A stretch of DNA of 37,347 nucleotides from Sporolactobacillus vineae DSM 21990 = SL153 (lineage in GTDB: Bacteria > Bacillota > Bacilli > Bacillales > Sporolactobacillaceae): positions 80,520-117,866 of the forward strand of contig NZ_KB899048.1 in NCBI RefSeq assembly GCF_000377985.1. Direction: 5' to 3'. Below are positions 8,674 to 16,464 of the stretch, one piece after another; the first letter of the stretch is position 1; each line of letters opens with the position of its first letter. Made by a program: the position numbers and the translations under genes. The notes beneath the pieces were generated by a model. The model had not been told where the DNA came from, made no database searches, and saw only the letters and a list, made by a program, of their open reading frames with translations.

Positions 8674-9046
8674 TACCGAGGATACAAAGCAAGAATTAAG
8701 GGAAATCGCACTGTTCCGGAAACATAACACGCTGGGGGACCGCGGACTGGCCGCTTTTCCACCGGAAAGCAGAGTCTTCTACGATCTGCGCATCATCGGT
8801 GCTGACGGAAATATTACTTCCGGGGACGGTCATATTGCTGTGGATTACAGTCAAGTGATTCGTCATGGGTTGAAGTGGTATGAGCAGCGTGTTCGGGAGA
8901 AAATGAAATCGCTCCATTTGACGGAGATCGAGGATCAGAAATTGCCAGAAACGAACAGACACTTTAACCGGGCGCGACGGGCGATATTTCCGGTTGAATG
9001 GCGATATTTTTCTACGCCGGGCGATAGCTGTTCATCAACTCAATAA
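8663..9046 (+). pseudogene. Uncertain reading frame, probably a gene remnant
   Basis: The 127-codon frame has a TTG first codon directly after a stop and no ribosome site. The middle part (FYDLRIIGADGNITSGDGHIAVDY, then a Lys/Arg/Glu-rich helix) looks like real coding sequence, but I do not recognise a family. The last ~20 codons are simply the GGCGATATTT intergenic repeat read through, so the natural 3' end is missing. It is best seen as a fragment of a former gene that now ends in repeat DNA. Confidence 0.3.
8980..9030. repeat. 20-bp-period intergenic repeat (locus B)
   Basis: Units start at 8980, 9000 and 9020 with the core GGCGATATTT (GGCGATAGCT in the last), an exact 20-bp step. They have the same core, step and orientation as at position 1, and the CGACG flank preceding a unit is also shared. 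Confidence 0.75.
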
Positions 9047-9061
9047 CACTGTCTTTATTAA

Positions 9062-9109
9062 AAAATGAAACCCGGAAGACGCATTAGCGCTCCATCCGGG
9101 TTTCATTTT
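9062..9109. terminator. Bidirectional terminator after the C69 dipeptidase
   Basis: A 15-bp perfect stem (9062-9076 with 9095-9109) has an 18-base loop and A/T-rich ends. It lies just past the dipeptidase stop on the minus strand. Confidence 0.85.
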
Positions 9110-9160
9110 CTCAACTGCTTAGTGATGATCACGTTCCGGCTGCGTTGACCGCAATCGCCG

Positions 9161-10588
9161 TTACAGATTATCCCCTTTTTCAAAAGTCAGCTGCATATGA
9201 TTGTTTGCGTGTTTGACCAGACTGTCGAACAGGCTGTAAGTCCGACTGGTGACCTCGGCAGCTGTGACTCCATTTTGTTTTGTCAGAAATGCGGTTAACT
9301 CGGACGCAGGTAATTCGGACGCCTGTTGATCTATTGCGGCAACCCGGCCGCAGACATAGCTCTGGGCATCCTCTTTGAAGGTATTCACTTCATTAATCAC
9401 CTGATGATAATGCGGTTCGGCAAGTGCGGCAATCGTTTTGTTCAGCCAGTAGGCGCTATTGAGATCCACCGTCGTGGTCGTGTTTTTATAATTTTCCGGT
9501 GTGTCGCTGACATTCGCATAAAAAGGCACCTGCGCACTGTACAGGTTGACGCCGAAAGTCAGCCAGTGGATCGCCGCATATTCTGCCGGTACGTCATTGC
9601 GGATCTGCAGAATATGAAATTCCTGATTCCGGTCGATCCCGATCGGACGGAATGTTTTCTTCTGATACTCTGTTCCGTTCCCGAACAGATCATACGGGGT
9701 TCCCTGATAATGAGAGCTTAGAATGAACTGAATATCCTCAATACTGATTTTACGATCCGTCCGCTGAATAAACGGGATGTCGTCGCTCATCGGATTTTGT
9801 TCAATCTCGGGATTCAGATATTTCTGGCCGTACCAGGCGCGCGGGGTGTTGTAATGGTGATCCGCTTCGGTATGTGTCCCGAAGATGTTGCGGAAATTAA
9901 ATTCCGTTTGACTTGGATTCAGATGATTCTTTTCAGCGAATTCCTGCAGATCTGTTGCCCACATGAACTCATCCGGTTTTGAAAAATCGATATTCTGAAT
10001 GCCGGTCTGGTTCGGGGCAATCACGTAAGCATCGTCCGGAATGCGCTGAGCTGCCCAGTGATGGCCGCCGACGGTCTCAAAATACCAGACCTCATCTTTA
10101 TCGGAAAAAGCGATTCCGTTGCTCTCAAATGTCCCGTATTTTTCAATAATCGCTCCGAGACGCTGAACGCCTTCCCGCGCTGAGTGAATATAGGGGAGCA
10201 TCACCGATTCCATCGCTTCTTCGCCGATCCCGTCCGCTACCAGCGGATCAAGACCGAGCACACGGGGATTCGTGAATTCCGTTTCGGTCGCGCTCATCGC
10301 GACATTTTCCGAATTGATCCCGGATTCCCCGCAGACGCCTTCCGATTCATCCGCGCTCGGCGTAAACGTATGCCGAAGTGCCTTGTCCGGGAGATCCAGC
10401 GCAAAAGCATTAACGTGGGAAACGTACTTATTCTGGTGATCCTCCGCTTTAACCACCGTAAAACGTTTCGGATTAATCGGGCCATACCCGTCTTCATTAC
10501 GTGCCACCATCGTCGAACCGTCAATGGACGCGCCCTTGCCGACAAGTACTGCCGTACAACTAGAATGTCTGGACCTTGAACTCATCAT
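9161..10588 (-). CDS. C69 family dipeptidase (PepD-type Ntn hydrolase)
   Basis: The 475-aa protein begins with a short leader ending at C11 (SCTAVLVGKGASIDGSTMVARNEDG). In this family the cysteine is the N-terminal nucleophile exposed after leader removal. Conserved blocks follow: GVCGESGINSENVAMSATET, the EAMESVMLPYIHSAREGV helix, EVWYFETVGGHHWAAQRIPDDAYVIAPNQ split over ~165-195, and YNTPRAWYGQKYLNP. Lactobacilli use these enzymes to release amino acids from dipeptides in the cytoplasm, which fits the nearby pepX. AGAGGG precedes the ATG. The gene is transcribed alone. Confidence 0.92.
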   Translation of the reverse strand: MMSSRSRHSSCTAVLVGKGASIDGSTMVARNEDGYGPINPKRFTVVKAEDHQNKYVSHVNAFALDLPDKALRHTFTPSADESEGVCGESGINSENVAMSATETEFTNPRVLGLDPLVADGIGEEAMESVMLPYIHSAREGVQRLGAIIEKYGTFESNGIAFSDKDEVWYFETVGGHHWAAQRIPDDAYVIAPNQTGIQNIDFSKPDEFMWATDLQEFAEKNHLNPSQTEFNFRNIFGTHTEADHHYNTPRAWYGQKYLNPEIEQNPMSDDIPFIQRTDRKISIEDIQFILSSHYQGTPYDLFGNGTEYQKKTFRPIGIDRNQEFHILQIRNDVPAEYAAIHWLTFGVNLYSAQVPFYANVSDTPENYKNTTTTVDLNSAYWLNKTIAALAEPHYHQVINEVNTFKEDAQSYVCGRVAAIDQQASELPASELTAFLTKQNGVTAAEVTSRTYSLFDSLVKHANNHMQLTFEKGDNL

Positions 10589-10661
10589 GTCAACCCTCTT
10601 TAATTATTTTGCTTGCGAGAATTTATTTTTCCATTACCTATAATAATCCAAGAAGGGTTGA

Positions 10662-10856
10662 CTCGTCCTCTTTTCTTCCAGTTATTTAGATTCAAATAAC
10701 GATTTTTCCCAAGAGGGAGCGAAATTACTTGGCGCGTCCGGCATTATCATTGGCGCCTTTCTCTCATCCGGAATTATGTCTGTCATCTTTTTTCTTACCG
10801 GCGTTGCCGGGATGGGCTGCTATCTGATCGTATGCCGGAGAGATCGCCGTGAATGA
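10662..10856 (+). pseudogene. C-terminal remnant of an MFS-like membrane transporter
   Basis: The frame is open for 64 codons after an in-frame stop (10659-10661) and ends at TGA (10854-10856). It encodes a short polar stretch and then two adjoining hydrophobic helices (LLGASGIIIGAFLSSGI, then VIFFLTGVAGMGCYLIV). A basic tail, CRRDRRE, follows, the usual ending of a major-facilitator transporter. There is no start codon or ribosome site at the proper place. I infer a 3' fragment of a lost gene. Its possible other half is not beside it. Confidence 0.45.
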
Positions 10857-11037
10857 AACCTATCGACTAGGTGATCCTGCGAGTCCCTGGTGAACGCAAA
10901 AAACAACCTCCACCGCGCTTAGATGGAAGCTGTTCAGCCAGATGGTTATTTCGTTATCATGGCCCTAAGGTCGGCGGGCCGGAAAAGGTCAATGTCTCCT
11001 AATGTTTCCTTAAGTAAATGTCAAAGTTTTTCGATGG

Positions 11038-11139
11038 TCAGCCGACGATCGATCCGCCCATGAACATCGCAACGAGCATCAACAGCAGCAGCAATCCTCC
11101 GACAATTGTAAAAAAGACTCCGGTGGCACCTTTTTCCAT
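11038..11139 (-). CDS. Small single-pass membrane protein (33 aa)
   Basis: The protein reads MEKGATGVFFTIVGG and then a strongly hydrophobic stretch (LLLLLMLVAMFM), ending GGSIVG. One transmembrane helix is expected. I chose this ATG because GAGGAG lies 9 bp upstream. The frame is open further to an ATG at 11241, giving 67 aa with a charged N-terminal part, but that start has no ribosome site. No family is recognised. Small proteins of this size in Bacilli are often regulators or subunits of larger membrane complexes, but nothing here says which. Confidence 0.6.
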   Translation of the reverse strand: MEKGATGVFFTIVGGLLLLLMLVAMFMGGSIVG

Positions 11140-11312
11140 TGTGATCAGCTCCTCGTTTTTTTTAATAGAATCTTCCTCCATTCCCTTTTTCATACGTATC
11201 AACGATGTTTCAGCATCAAGATCATCATTAAATGTGAACATTCTGTGTCAATCAACATTATTATCATATATCGGGTATGAGATATTGTAAACGCTTTTGC
11301 TCTGAGTCTGGC

Positions 11313-11366
11313 GAAGACCGATAACATGCCTCTGAAAACCGATAGAAGCCTTCTGAAGACCGAAAG
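11313..11366. repeat. 21-bp-period intergenic repeat (locus C)
   Basis: Units start at 11313, 11334 and 11355 with the core GAAGACCGATA (variants GAAAACCGATA and GAAGACCGAAA), an exact 21-bp step. The core is the reverse complement of the one at 33810-33861. The array lies just upstream of the pepX promoter. Confidence 0.75.
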
Positions 11367-11389
11367 ACCCTGGCACAGATCAGGTCGTC

Positions 11390-11418
11390 CTGAACTTATG
11401 CCTGTTGCGTGTTATAAT
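11390..11418 (+). promoter_or_regulatory. Promoter of pepX
   Basis: CTGAAC (11390-11395) and TATAAT (11413-11418) are 17 bp apart, about 33 bp before the TTG start. The -10 is part of a perfect inverted repeat at 11412-11431. Confidence 0.6.
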
Positions 11419-11431
11419 GACTTCATTATAA
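11412..11431. promoter_or_regulatory. Palindromic candidate operator over the pepX -10
   Basis: TTATAATG and CATTATAA form perfect 8-bp arms around a 4-bp spacer. A factor bound here would cover the -10 and the likely transcription start. It does not resemble a CodY box. Confidence 0.4.
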
Positions 11432-11450
11432 AGATGGGGAGTCTCAGACA

Positions 11451-13892
11451 TTGAAAAACAATCAATTTGCGCGGTTGTCCGCCGACCATCAGACAGTGAT
11501 GACCGAGTTGCGGGCAATTCATTTTCTGGATAATTCATTCAACACAGCGGAGTCGGTAACCGCTGTTTATCAAGCACTGTTACATAAATCTTTTTTAGAG
11601 GCAAAAGAGGAACATGTCTTTGCGGAGAAACTCAAAAACTATCTGGCCATGCCCGATATGAGTCTCTGCGATTTTTTGAAGGCAGATCGCCCGGTGACAG
11701 CAAATGTCTTCTATTTAGTTGCTTTGCAACTGCTGCATTTTCTGCCTGGCGTCGACTTTTCGGTCAGTGATCCGCTTGCGGCGATGAAAAAGATCCAGCT
11801 GCCGTATCTCAAGGTTTCCGGTCCATGGAACAAGGACCAGCTGCTTGATGCCTGGTACCTGCTACTGACGACCCATACAAAGGACGGGCAGACCTTTCTT
11901 GACGAGCTGACCAATCATGGCTACTTCGTTCCCTTTTACGATCTGCCTGCTGCTGATAAACCGCTCTTTTTCAACGGGAAGGCGCAGGCTGTGTTCGACA
12001 CAGCGAAATTGATCCGCGATGTGGTCTATGTGGAATCTTCTGTAGACTCCGATCAGGACGGGCAACGCGATCTGCTGAAAGTCGAAATTGTCCGTCCGGC
12101 GGATACGGAAAAAGGGTTACAGGTCCCTGTACTTTATACGGCGAGTCCCTATAATCAGGGAACCAACGATGAGGCTGGAGAAAAAGCCACATACAGTGAT
12201 AACGTACCGCTGACAAGAAAAGCACCCAATCATCTGACTTATGAAGATATTGCCTGGCATGACGACGGAAAGCCGGTTCCTGATCCGCGACCGGTCGCCG
12301 GTGAAGCGAAACACGCTTCAGAAACGTTCAGCCGTGAGCTGTCCTACACATTGAATGATTACTTCCTGGCACGCGGTTTTGCGGCTGTTTACTCCGCTGG
12401 TATTGGTACGCTTGATTCCGATGGGATTCAAACATGCGGCGATCCGCAGCAGACGGAAGCAACCATCGATGTCATCGAATGGCTGAACGGAAAACGAAGG
12501 GCTTTTACCAACCGTACGGACCATATTGCGATCACGGCCTGGTGGTGCACCGGTTCCGTGGCGATGACCGGTCGCTCCTATCTTGGCACGCTGGCTACTG
12601 CGGCTGCAACTACCGGTGTTGAAGGGTTGAAAACAATTATCTCTGAGGCTGCCATTTCTTCATGGTACGATTATTATCGTGACGGCGGCCTGATGATTGC
12701 GCCCGGTGGTTTCCCCGGTGAAGATGCCGATGTGCTGGCCATTGAAACGATGAGCCGGATGAAAGCTCCGGCGGATTACCGGCTGCATGTCAAAGATTTC
12801 TTTTCTGAACAGATGAAACAGATGGCCCGGGATATGGACCGGAAATCCGGTGATTACAATACCTTCTGGGATGCACGCAACTATCGCAAGAACATCAGTA
12901 AAATCAAATGTGATGTGCTGATGGTGCACGGTCTCAACGACTGGAACGTGAAGCCGCGCAATGCTGAAAAATTGTGGCAGGGTTTGCGGGACGTCCCTGT
13001 CGCTAAGAAAATCATCCTTCACCAGGGGCAGCATATTTACATTAACGCGTTTCGATCAATCGACTATACGGACATGATTAATCTCTGGATCAGCCACGAA
13101 CTTTACGGGATTAATAACGGAGCCTGCGACGTCCTGCCAGATGTGATCGTGCAGGACAATGTTGTTCCGGAAACCTGGACCGCCTACCAGGATTGGTCTG
13201 AACCGAATCTGGCCCGTACCGTTTATCACCTGACTCCGGGAAAATTAAACGCATCGTCAGAAAGCAAGGCAATCCTGACGTTCAAAGACGACCTTCCTGA
13301 AGCGGTTTTTAAAAGGTATACGGGGCACATCGATCAATGGGAACACGATATTCTCGAAGCGGGGAAAAACGACTTAACCGAGAATCGCCTGCTGTTTCAA
13401 TCGGATCCATCTGATGAGGACAGGATCATCGACGGCAAGGTACGCATCCAAATCCGCGTCGCCTCAAGCCAGGCATTCGGCATGTTAAGCTTCCAGCTCG
13501 TCGATTATGGCGATGCCAGGCGGCTGAACGTATCCCCTACCATGATCCAGGGTATGGATCTGGCTTACCGCTGGCGTGAAGATAAACTTCGCGAGTTCAC
13601 GCTCGCCAAACACGCCACATCGTTTAAAATGATTACTAAAGGACATATCAATCTGCAGAACCGGGAGAATCCATGGAAGACGGATGACCTGAATCCCGGC
13701 CAATTTTATGAGGTGACCGTAGAGCTTCAGCCGACATTTCATCGACTCGTCGCCGGCCATCAGCTCGGACTCATTATCTATGCGACCGATTTCGGAATGA
13801 CGGTACGCGGCAATCAGGATTTGCGCTATTCACTGGCACTGGATGGCTGTCGCCTGGAAGTTCCGTATAAAGCAGATCTTAAAAAAAACTAA
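11451..13892 (+). CDS. pepX: Xaa-Pro dipeptidyl-peptidase (family S15)
   Basis: The 813-aa serine peptidase removes X-Pro dipeptides from peptide N-termini, a key step in the use of proline-rich peptides. The catalytic triad is visible: S376 in GRSYLG, D497 in HGLNDWNVKP and H528 in HQGQHIY. The spacing between them (121 and 31 residues) closely matches lactococcal PepX. Residues 1-~150 form the helical N-terminal dimerisation domain of PepX, and ~560-813 the C-terminal beta jelly-roll of S15 enzymes. The start is TTG, with GGGGAG 9-10 bp upstream. The enzyme lacks a signal peptide and is cytoplasmic. It is flanked by its own promoter and terminator. Confidence 0.95.
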   Translation: MKNNQFARLSADHQTVMTELRAIHFLDNSFNTAESVTAVYQALLHKSFLEAKEEHVFAEKLKNYLAMPDMSLCDFLKADRPVTANVFYLVALQLLHFLPGVDFSVSDPLAAMKKIQLPYLKVSGPWNKDQLLDAWYLLLTTHTKDGQTFLDELTNHGYFVPFYDLPAADKPLFFNGKAQAVFDTAKLIRDVVYVESSVDSDQDGQRDLLKVEIVRPADTEKGLQVPVLYTASPYNQGTNDEAGEKATYSDNVPLTRKAPNHLTYEDIAWHDDGKPVPDPRPVAGEAKHASETFSRELSYTLNDYFLARGFAAVYSAGIGTLDSDGIQTCGDPQQTEATIDVIEWLNGKRRAFTNRTDHIAITAWWCTGSVAMTGRSYLGTLATAAATTGVEGLKTIISEAAISSWYDYYRDGGLMIAPGGFPGEDADVLAIETMSRMKAPADYRLHVKDFFSEQMKQMARDMDRKSGDYNTFWDARNYRKNISKIKCDVLMVHGLNDWNVKPRNAEKLWQGLRDVPVAKKIILHQGQHIYINAFRSIDYTDMINLWISHELYGINNGACDVLPDVIVQDNVVPETWTAYQDWSEPNLARTVYHLTPGKLNASSESKAILTFKDDLPEAVFKRYTGHIDQWEHDILEAGKNDLTENRLLFQSDPSDEDRIIDGKVRIQIRVASSQAFGMLSFQLVDYGDARRLNVSPTMIQGMDLAYRWREDKLREFTLAKHATSFKMITKGHINLQNRENPWKTDDLNPGQFYEVTVELQPTFHRLVAGHQLGLIIYATDFGMTVRGNQDLRYSLALDGCRLEVPYKADLKKN

Positions 13893-13930
13893 GTCATTTG
13901 ACAGAACCAGGCAAATAAGAGTAAAGCTTA

Positions 13931-13964
13931 AACCAGCTCTTTTCATTCGTCAAAAGAGCTGGTT
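13931..13964 (+). terminator. Terminator after pepX
   Basis: A 13-bp perfect stem (13931-13943 with 13952-13964, 8-base loop) is followed by a T-run. Confidence 0.9.
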
Positions 13965-13982
13965 TTTCTATCCGCTTCATCT

Positions 13983-14958
13983 GTGTCAATCCTGTTTCCG
14001 TATCTCTCGCGGTGGCCGATAAACAGCTGGGTCCCAACACCTGCTGCACCGATTAATCCGGAGGCGAGATGCAGTTTAATGGCAGCAATTATTGCTTTGG
14101 CGCTGGTTATCCCTGCTGCATCAGTCGGTGCGAATGCCCCTTCTGTACCTGCGTCAGGTACAGGTACTGCAACAGAAGCGACTTATCAGATTGTTCCGCT
14201 GCAAAACATTTATCTGAGAAGCGACCCGTCCTACAGTGATAATGCGATTGTCCTGCTCAAAGCCGGACAAATTGGTACATTTGTGAGCAAAGCAGCCGGA
14301 TTCTGGATCAAAGTTACTTTTGGCAGTCAGACCGGCTATATCAACAGCGTCTCAACCGGCAAAATTCTTTATATCGGAACGACAACGGTTAATGTCAATC
14401 TCCGTAAGGGTGCCGGCACGAGCTCTTCGGTGATCACCGTACTGAAGAAAGGCACAGTGGTCCGCGTGATCGGCAGCACGAATGCATGGCTTAAAGTCGT
14501 GGCTAACGGCCGCATCGGCTATGTATACCGGAATTATGTTAAGAAAGCGATCGTTCAGACCTATCCGTATGCCGGCGTGACCACAGTTAATGTCTACCTG
14601 CGTGAAGGACCGTCGACCGGGTATGCAGCCATTACTGTACTGAAAAAAGGCACCACGGTCACTGCTGAGTCGGACAGGCAGCGGCTGGCTGAAGGTCACA
14701 GTAAATGGAAAAACCGGATATGTTTACAGCAGCTATGGTGTAAAAGCTCCGGCTCCACCTGCTGTGCTTTACAGAGCTGCCGCAATGGTTGACGTTCATT
14801 TCCGCAGCGGTCCCGGCACGGGCTATGCATCGCTGAGCGTTCTGAAAAAAGGCACACAGGTCAGCGTCATCGGGCAGTCCGGAAGCTGGCTAAGAATCAC
14901 TTATAACGGAAAAACAGGATATGCGTATGCAGATTATTTTCTGAGACTCAGCAACTGA
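13983..14958 (+). pseudogene. Secreted SH3b-repeat protein, frameshifted
   Basis: This encodes a signal-like hydrophobic segment (MAAIIALALVIPAASVGANA, ATG at 14079) and then four bacterial SH3 repeats, each with the pattern VNVxLRxGxxTxxxVITVLKKGT...WLKV..G..GYVY. Such repeats bind peptidoglycan. The frame breaks inside the third repeat. Up to about 14675 the sequence is read in one frame; from about 14677 the continuation GSGWLKVTVNGKTGYVYSSY, the fourth repeat and the stop at 14958 lie in the +1 frame. The start is also unclear: the GTG at 13983 has no ribosome site. GGAGG precedes an ATG at 14069 that would need one base removed from the following TTT to enter the frame. It may be a pseudogene or may carry sequencing indels. 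Confidence 0.8.
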
Positions 14959-14970
14959 ATATTAAATTGG

Positions 14971-14991
14971 GAAGGCAGAATCATTGCCTTC
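14971..14991 (+). terminator. Terminator after the SH3b gene
   Basis: A 7-bp stem (14971-14977 with 14985-14991) is followed by TCATGTTTT. The T-run is imperfect. Confidence 0.6.
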
Positions 14992-15097
14992 TCATGTTTT
15001 AATCCACTTACAAATCGATTCACTATCTCCGTAACCCTCTCATCATCCGCTATTTGTTTCAAATATAGCCGTTTTTTTGTGGTGAAAAATGTAATTT

Positions 15098-15189
15098 CGC
15101 TGAATGAATCACTGAATTGGCTGGATATACTGCTAATTTGGCTGAATAGGGCTCAAATTCGGCTGAATGATGTGCTGAATTGACTGAAT
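15098..15189. repeat. 21-bp-period intergenic repeat (locus E)
   Basis: Five units start at 15098, 15119, 15140, 15161 and 15182 with the core GGCTGAAT (CGCTGAAT, GGCTGGAT and GACTGAAT as variants). The step is exactly 21 bp. Some half-step copies of CTGAAT occur between them. The rest of the 310-bp gap between the SH3b gene and the riboswitch holds only a terminator and no gene that I can see. Confidence 0.75.
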
Positions 15190-15268
15190 TAAAGGCCAGG
15201 CCTTGACAACAAGCTGACTGGCATGGTTGAACAAATCACGGTATTTGACTAAAATAAGAACTATCAAT

Positions 15269-15377
15269 GGCAGAGTAGATTGTTGCGGGTTACGTGCCCG
15301 GGGGACGGGGAGTTGTCCCCGGGACGAAAAGCCGGTGCCTGGCACCGCTTGCCGTGCAACGATCGCATCCCGCTGCC
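15269..15377 (+). ncRNA. Tetrahydrofolate (THF) riboswitch aptamer
   Basis: The 5' part, GGCAGAGTAGATTGTTGCGG followed by GTTACGTG, matches the THF motif (GAGAGTAGAT...GCGTTAAGTG). The 3' part, GTGCAACGATCGCATCC then CGCTGCC, matches its closing strand. GGCAG (15269-15273) pairs with CTGCC (15373-15377) as P1. Two internal arms are unusually GC-rich: CCCGGGG/CCCCGGG and a GGTGCC/GGCACC palindrome. Position directly before an ECF folate transporter gene agrees with the known use of this RNA, which senses reduced folates and lowers transporter expression. Confidence 0.9.
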
Positions 15378-15392
15378 GCATACCGGAGCGTG

Positions 15393-15435
15393 ATCCTCCT
15401 CTATGTGGCAACCATCGCCAATACATGAGGAGGAT
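15393..15435 (+). promoter_or_regulatory. Ribosome-site sequestering hairpin of the THF riboswitch
   Basis: ATCCTCCTC (15393-15401) is a perfect complement of GAGGAGGAT (15427-15435), which is the ribosome site of folT. Pairing would hide the site, so control is probably translational. No T-run terminator is present between the aptamer and the gene. Confidence 0.8.
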
Positions 15436-15440
15436 TTTCT

Positions 15441-16037
15441 ATGGATAAAAATCTGTCTGTTTTTTCCGCTGCCTACTGGAAAGCAGCCGCCGCTGAATGC
15501 CACAAAATAAATCGGCTGACACTTGCTGCACTGGTGATTGCACTGAGCGTCGTCATCGGCAGTTTTTTCATTCCCGTCGCCGCCAACCTGCACATCTCTT
15601 TCAATTTCCTTGTCGTCGCTTTCGGCTCGATGATCTACGGTCCGTTCGTCGGGATCATTGCCGGAGCGGTGATCGATATTATCGGCTACATCCTGCACCC
15701 GTTCGGAGCATTCTTCCCCGGGTACACCCTGTCTTCCATGCTCGGCTGTCTTATTTACGCCCTGTTTCTCTATCGGAGCCGTATTACCGTTCTGCGTATT
15801 TTTCTTGCCAAATTGATCGTTAATTTCGGTGTCAATGTCGGACTTGGCTGTCTGTGGAGCGCGATGCTGATGGGAAAAGGGTATCTGTTCTTTCTGGCAA
15901 ACAGTCTGATCAAGAATACATTGATGCTGCCGATCGAAACAGTCATGCTTGTCGTGCTGCTGCAGATTCTGCTGCCGGCACTAACCCGTGCGCATCTGAT
16001 CCAGGATCAGCACAGCAAACATATTTCGCTGATCTAA
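15441..16037 (+). CDS. folT: Folate-family ECF transporter S component
   Basis: The 198-aa protein has a short cytoplasmic N-terminus and about six hydrophobic helices starting at LTLAALVIALSVVIGSFFIP. The conserved S-component block NFLVVAFGSMIYGPFVGIIAGAVIDIIGY lies at ~55-83, and PGYTLSSMLGCLIYA follows. It would bind folates at the outer face and dock onto a shared EcfA/EcfA'/EcfT energising module, which is not in this window. The upstream THF riboswitch makes the substrate assignment strong. GAGGAGG lies 7-8 bp before the ATG. Confidence 0.92.
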   Translation: MDKNLSVFSAAYWKAAAAECHKINRLTLAALVIALSVVIGSFFIPVAANLHISFNFLVVAFGSMIYGPFVGIIAGAVIDIIGYILHPFGAFFPGYTLSSMLGCLIYALFLYRSRITVLRIFLAKLIVNFGVNVGLGCLWSAMLMGKGYLFFLANSLIKNTLMLPIETVMLVVLLQILLPALTRAHLIQDQHSKHISLI

Positions 16038-16061
16038 ACCCCTGATCACAACTCCCGACTG

Positions 16062-16092
16062 AAAACGCGAAGCATTCGATGCTTCGCGTTTT
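16062..16092. terminator. Terminator after folT (bidirectional)
   Basis: A 14-bp perfect stem (16062-16075 with 16079-16092, loop TCG) runs into T on the plus strand and a short T-run on the minus strand. It can also end the small minus-strand gene at 16105-16239. Confidence 0.9.
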
Positions 16093-16104
16093 TTTCATGA
16101 AAAA

Positions 16105-16239
16105 TCATTTTGCCCTAAAAAATCTTGTCATGATTTTCTTCATTTTTCCTGCACCGATCCAATGAATTCTCCATGCCTGCCGTTTAATTTGTTTCTTTGT
16201 CAGCTGCGACAACTTTTCAAGTTCATAAGGATTGATCAT
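16105..16239 (-). CDS. Small basic protein (44 aa), unrecognised
   Basis: The reading frame encodes MINPYELEKLSQLTKKQIKR, a central QAWRIHWIGAGKMKK and a basic tail ending RFFRAK. It has many Lys and Arg residues and amphipathic helices. GAGGCG lies 6 bp before the ATG and a terminator lies directly behind the stop, so the unit looks like a true small gene rather than chance. I do not recognise the family. The basic charge would fit a nucleic-acid or ribosome-associated role, but that is only a guess. Confidence 0.6.
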   Translation of the reverse strand: MINPYELEKLSQLTKKQIKRQAWRIHWIGAGKMKKIMTRFFRAK

Positions 16240-16464
16240 CCTGAACGCCTCGATTCCTTTTTTCTTTATATTCCAAGGATACCGGACAAAAGAAAAACGC
16301 GAATCGACTCATCAGATGAATTCACCTCGGACCAAAGATGGAATTTTACCTGAGACTCCTTCAGATGAATTAATTGATGATTTTTGTGAAAAAGTTTACC
16401 ATCAAATAGGTTGCTTCAAGAAATTATTTTTACGACATATGATCTGAAAGGAAATTGGTTCTGA

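Noticed and set aside
1-9030. The periodic arrays considered as a CRISPR array.
   Set aside because: Cores are only 8-11 bp, the step is 20-21 bp and there are three to five units. No cas genes are present, so they do not have CRISPR dimensions.
13990-14110. A minus-strand frame with the protein-like ending GLIGAAGVGTQLFIGHRERYG.
   Set aside because: It has no start codon before upstream stops, runs through the pepX terminator and is antisense to the SH3b signal-peptide region. It is probably chance.
16162-16447. Two plus-strand frames of about 60-70 codons before the AEC gene.
   Set aside because: They have no ribosome sites and overlap each other and the better-supported minus-strand gene at 16105-16239.
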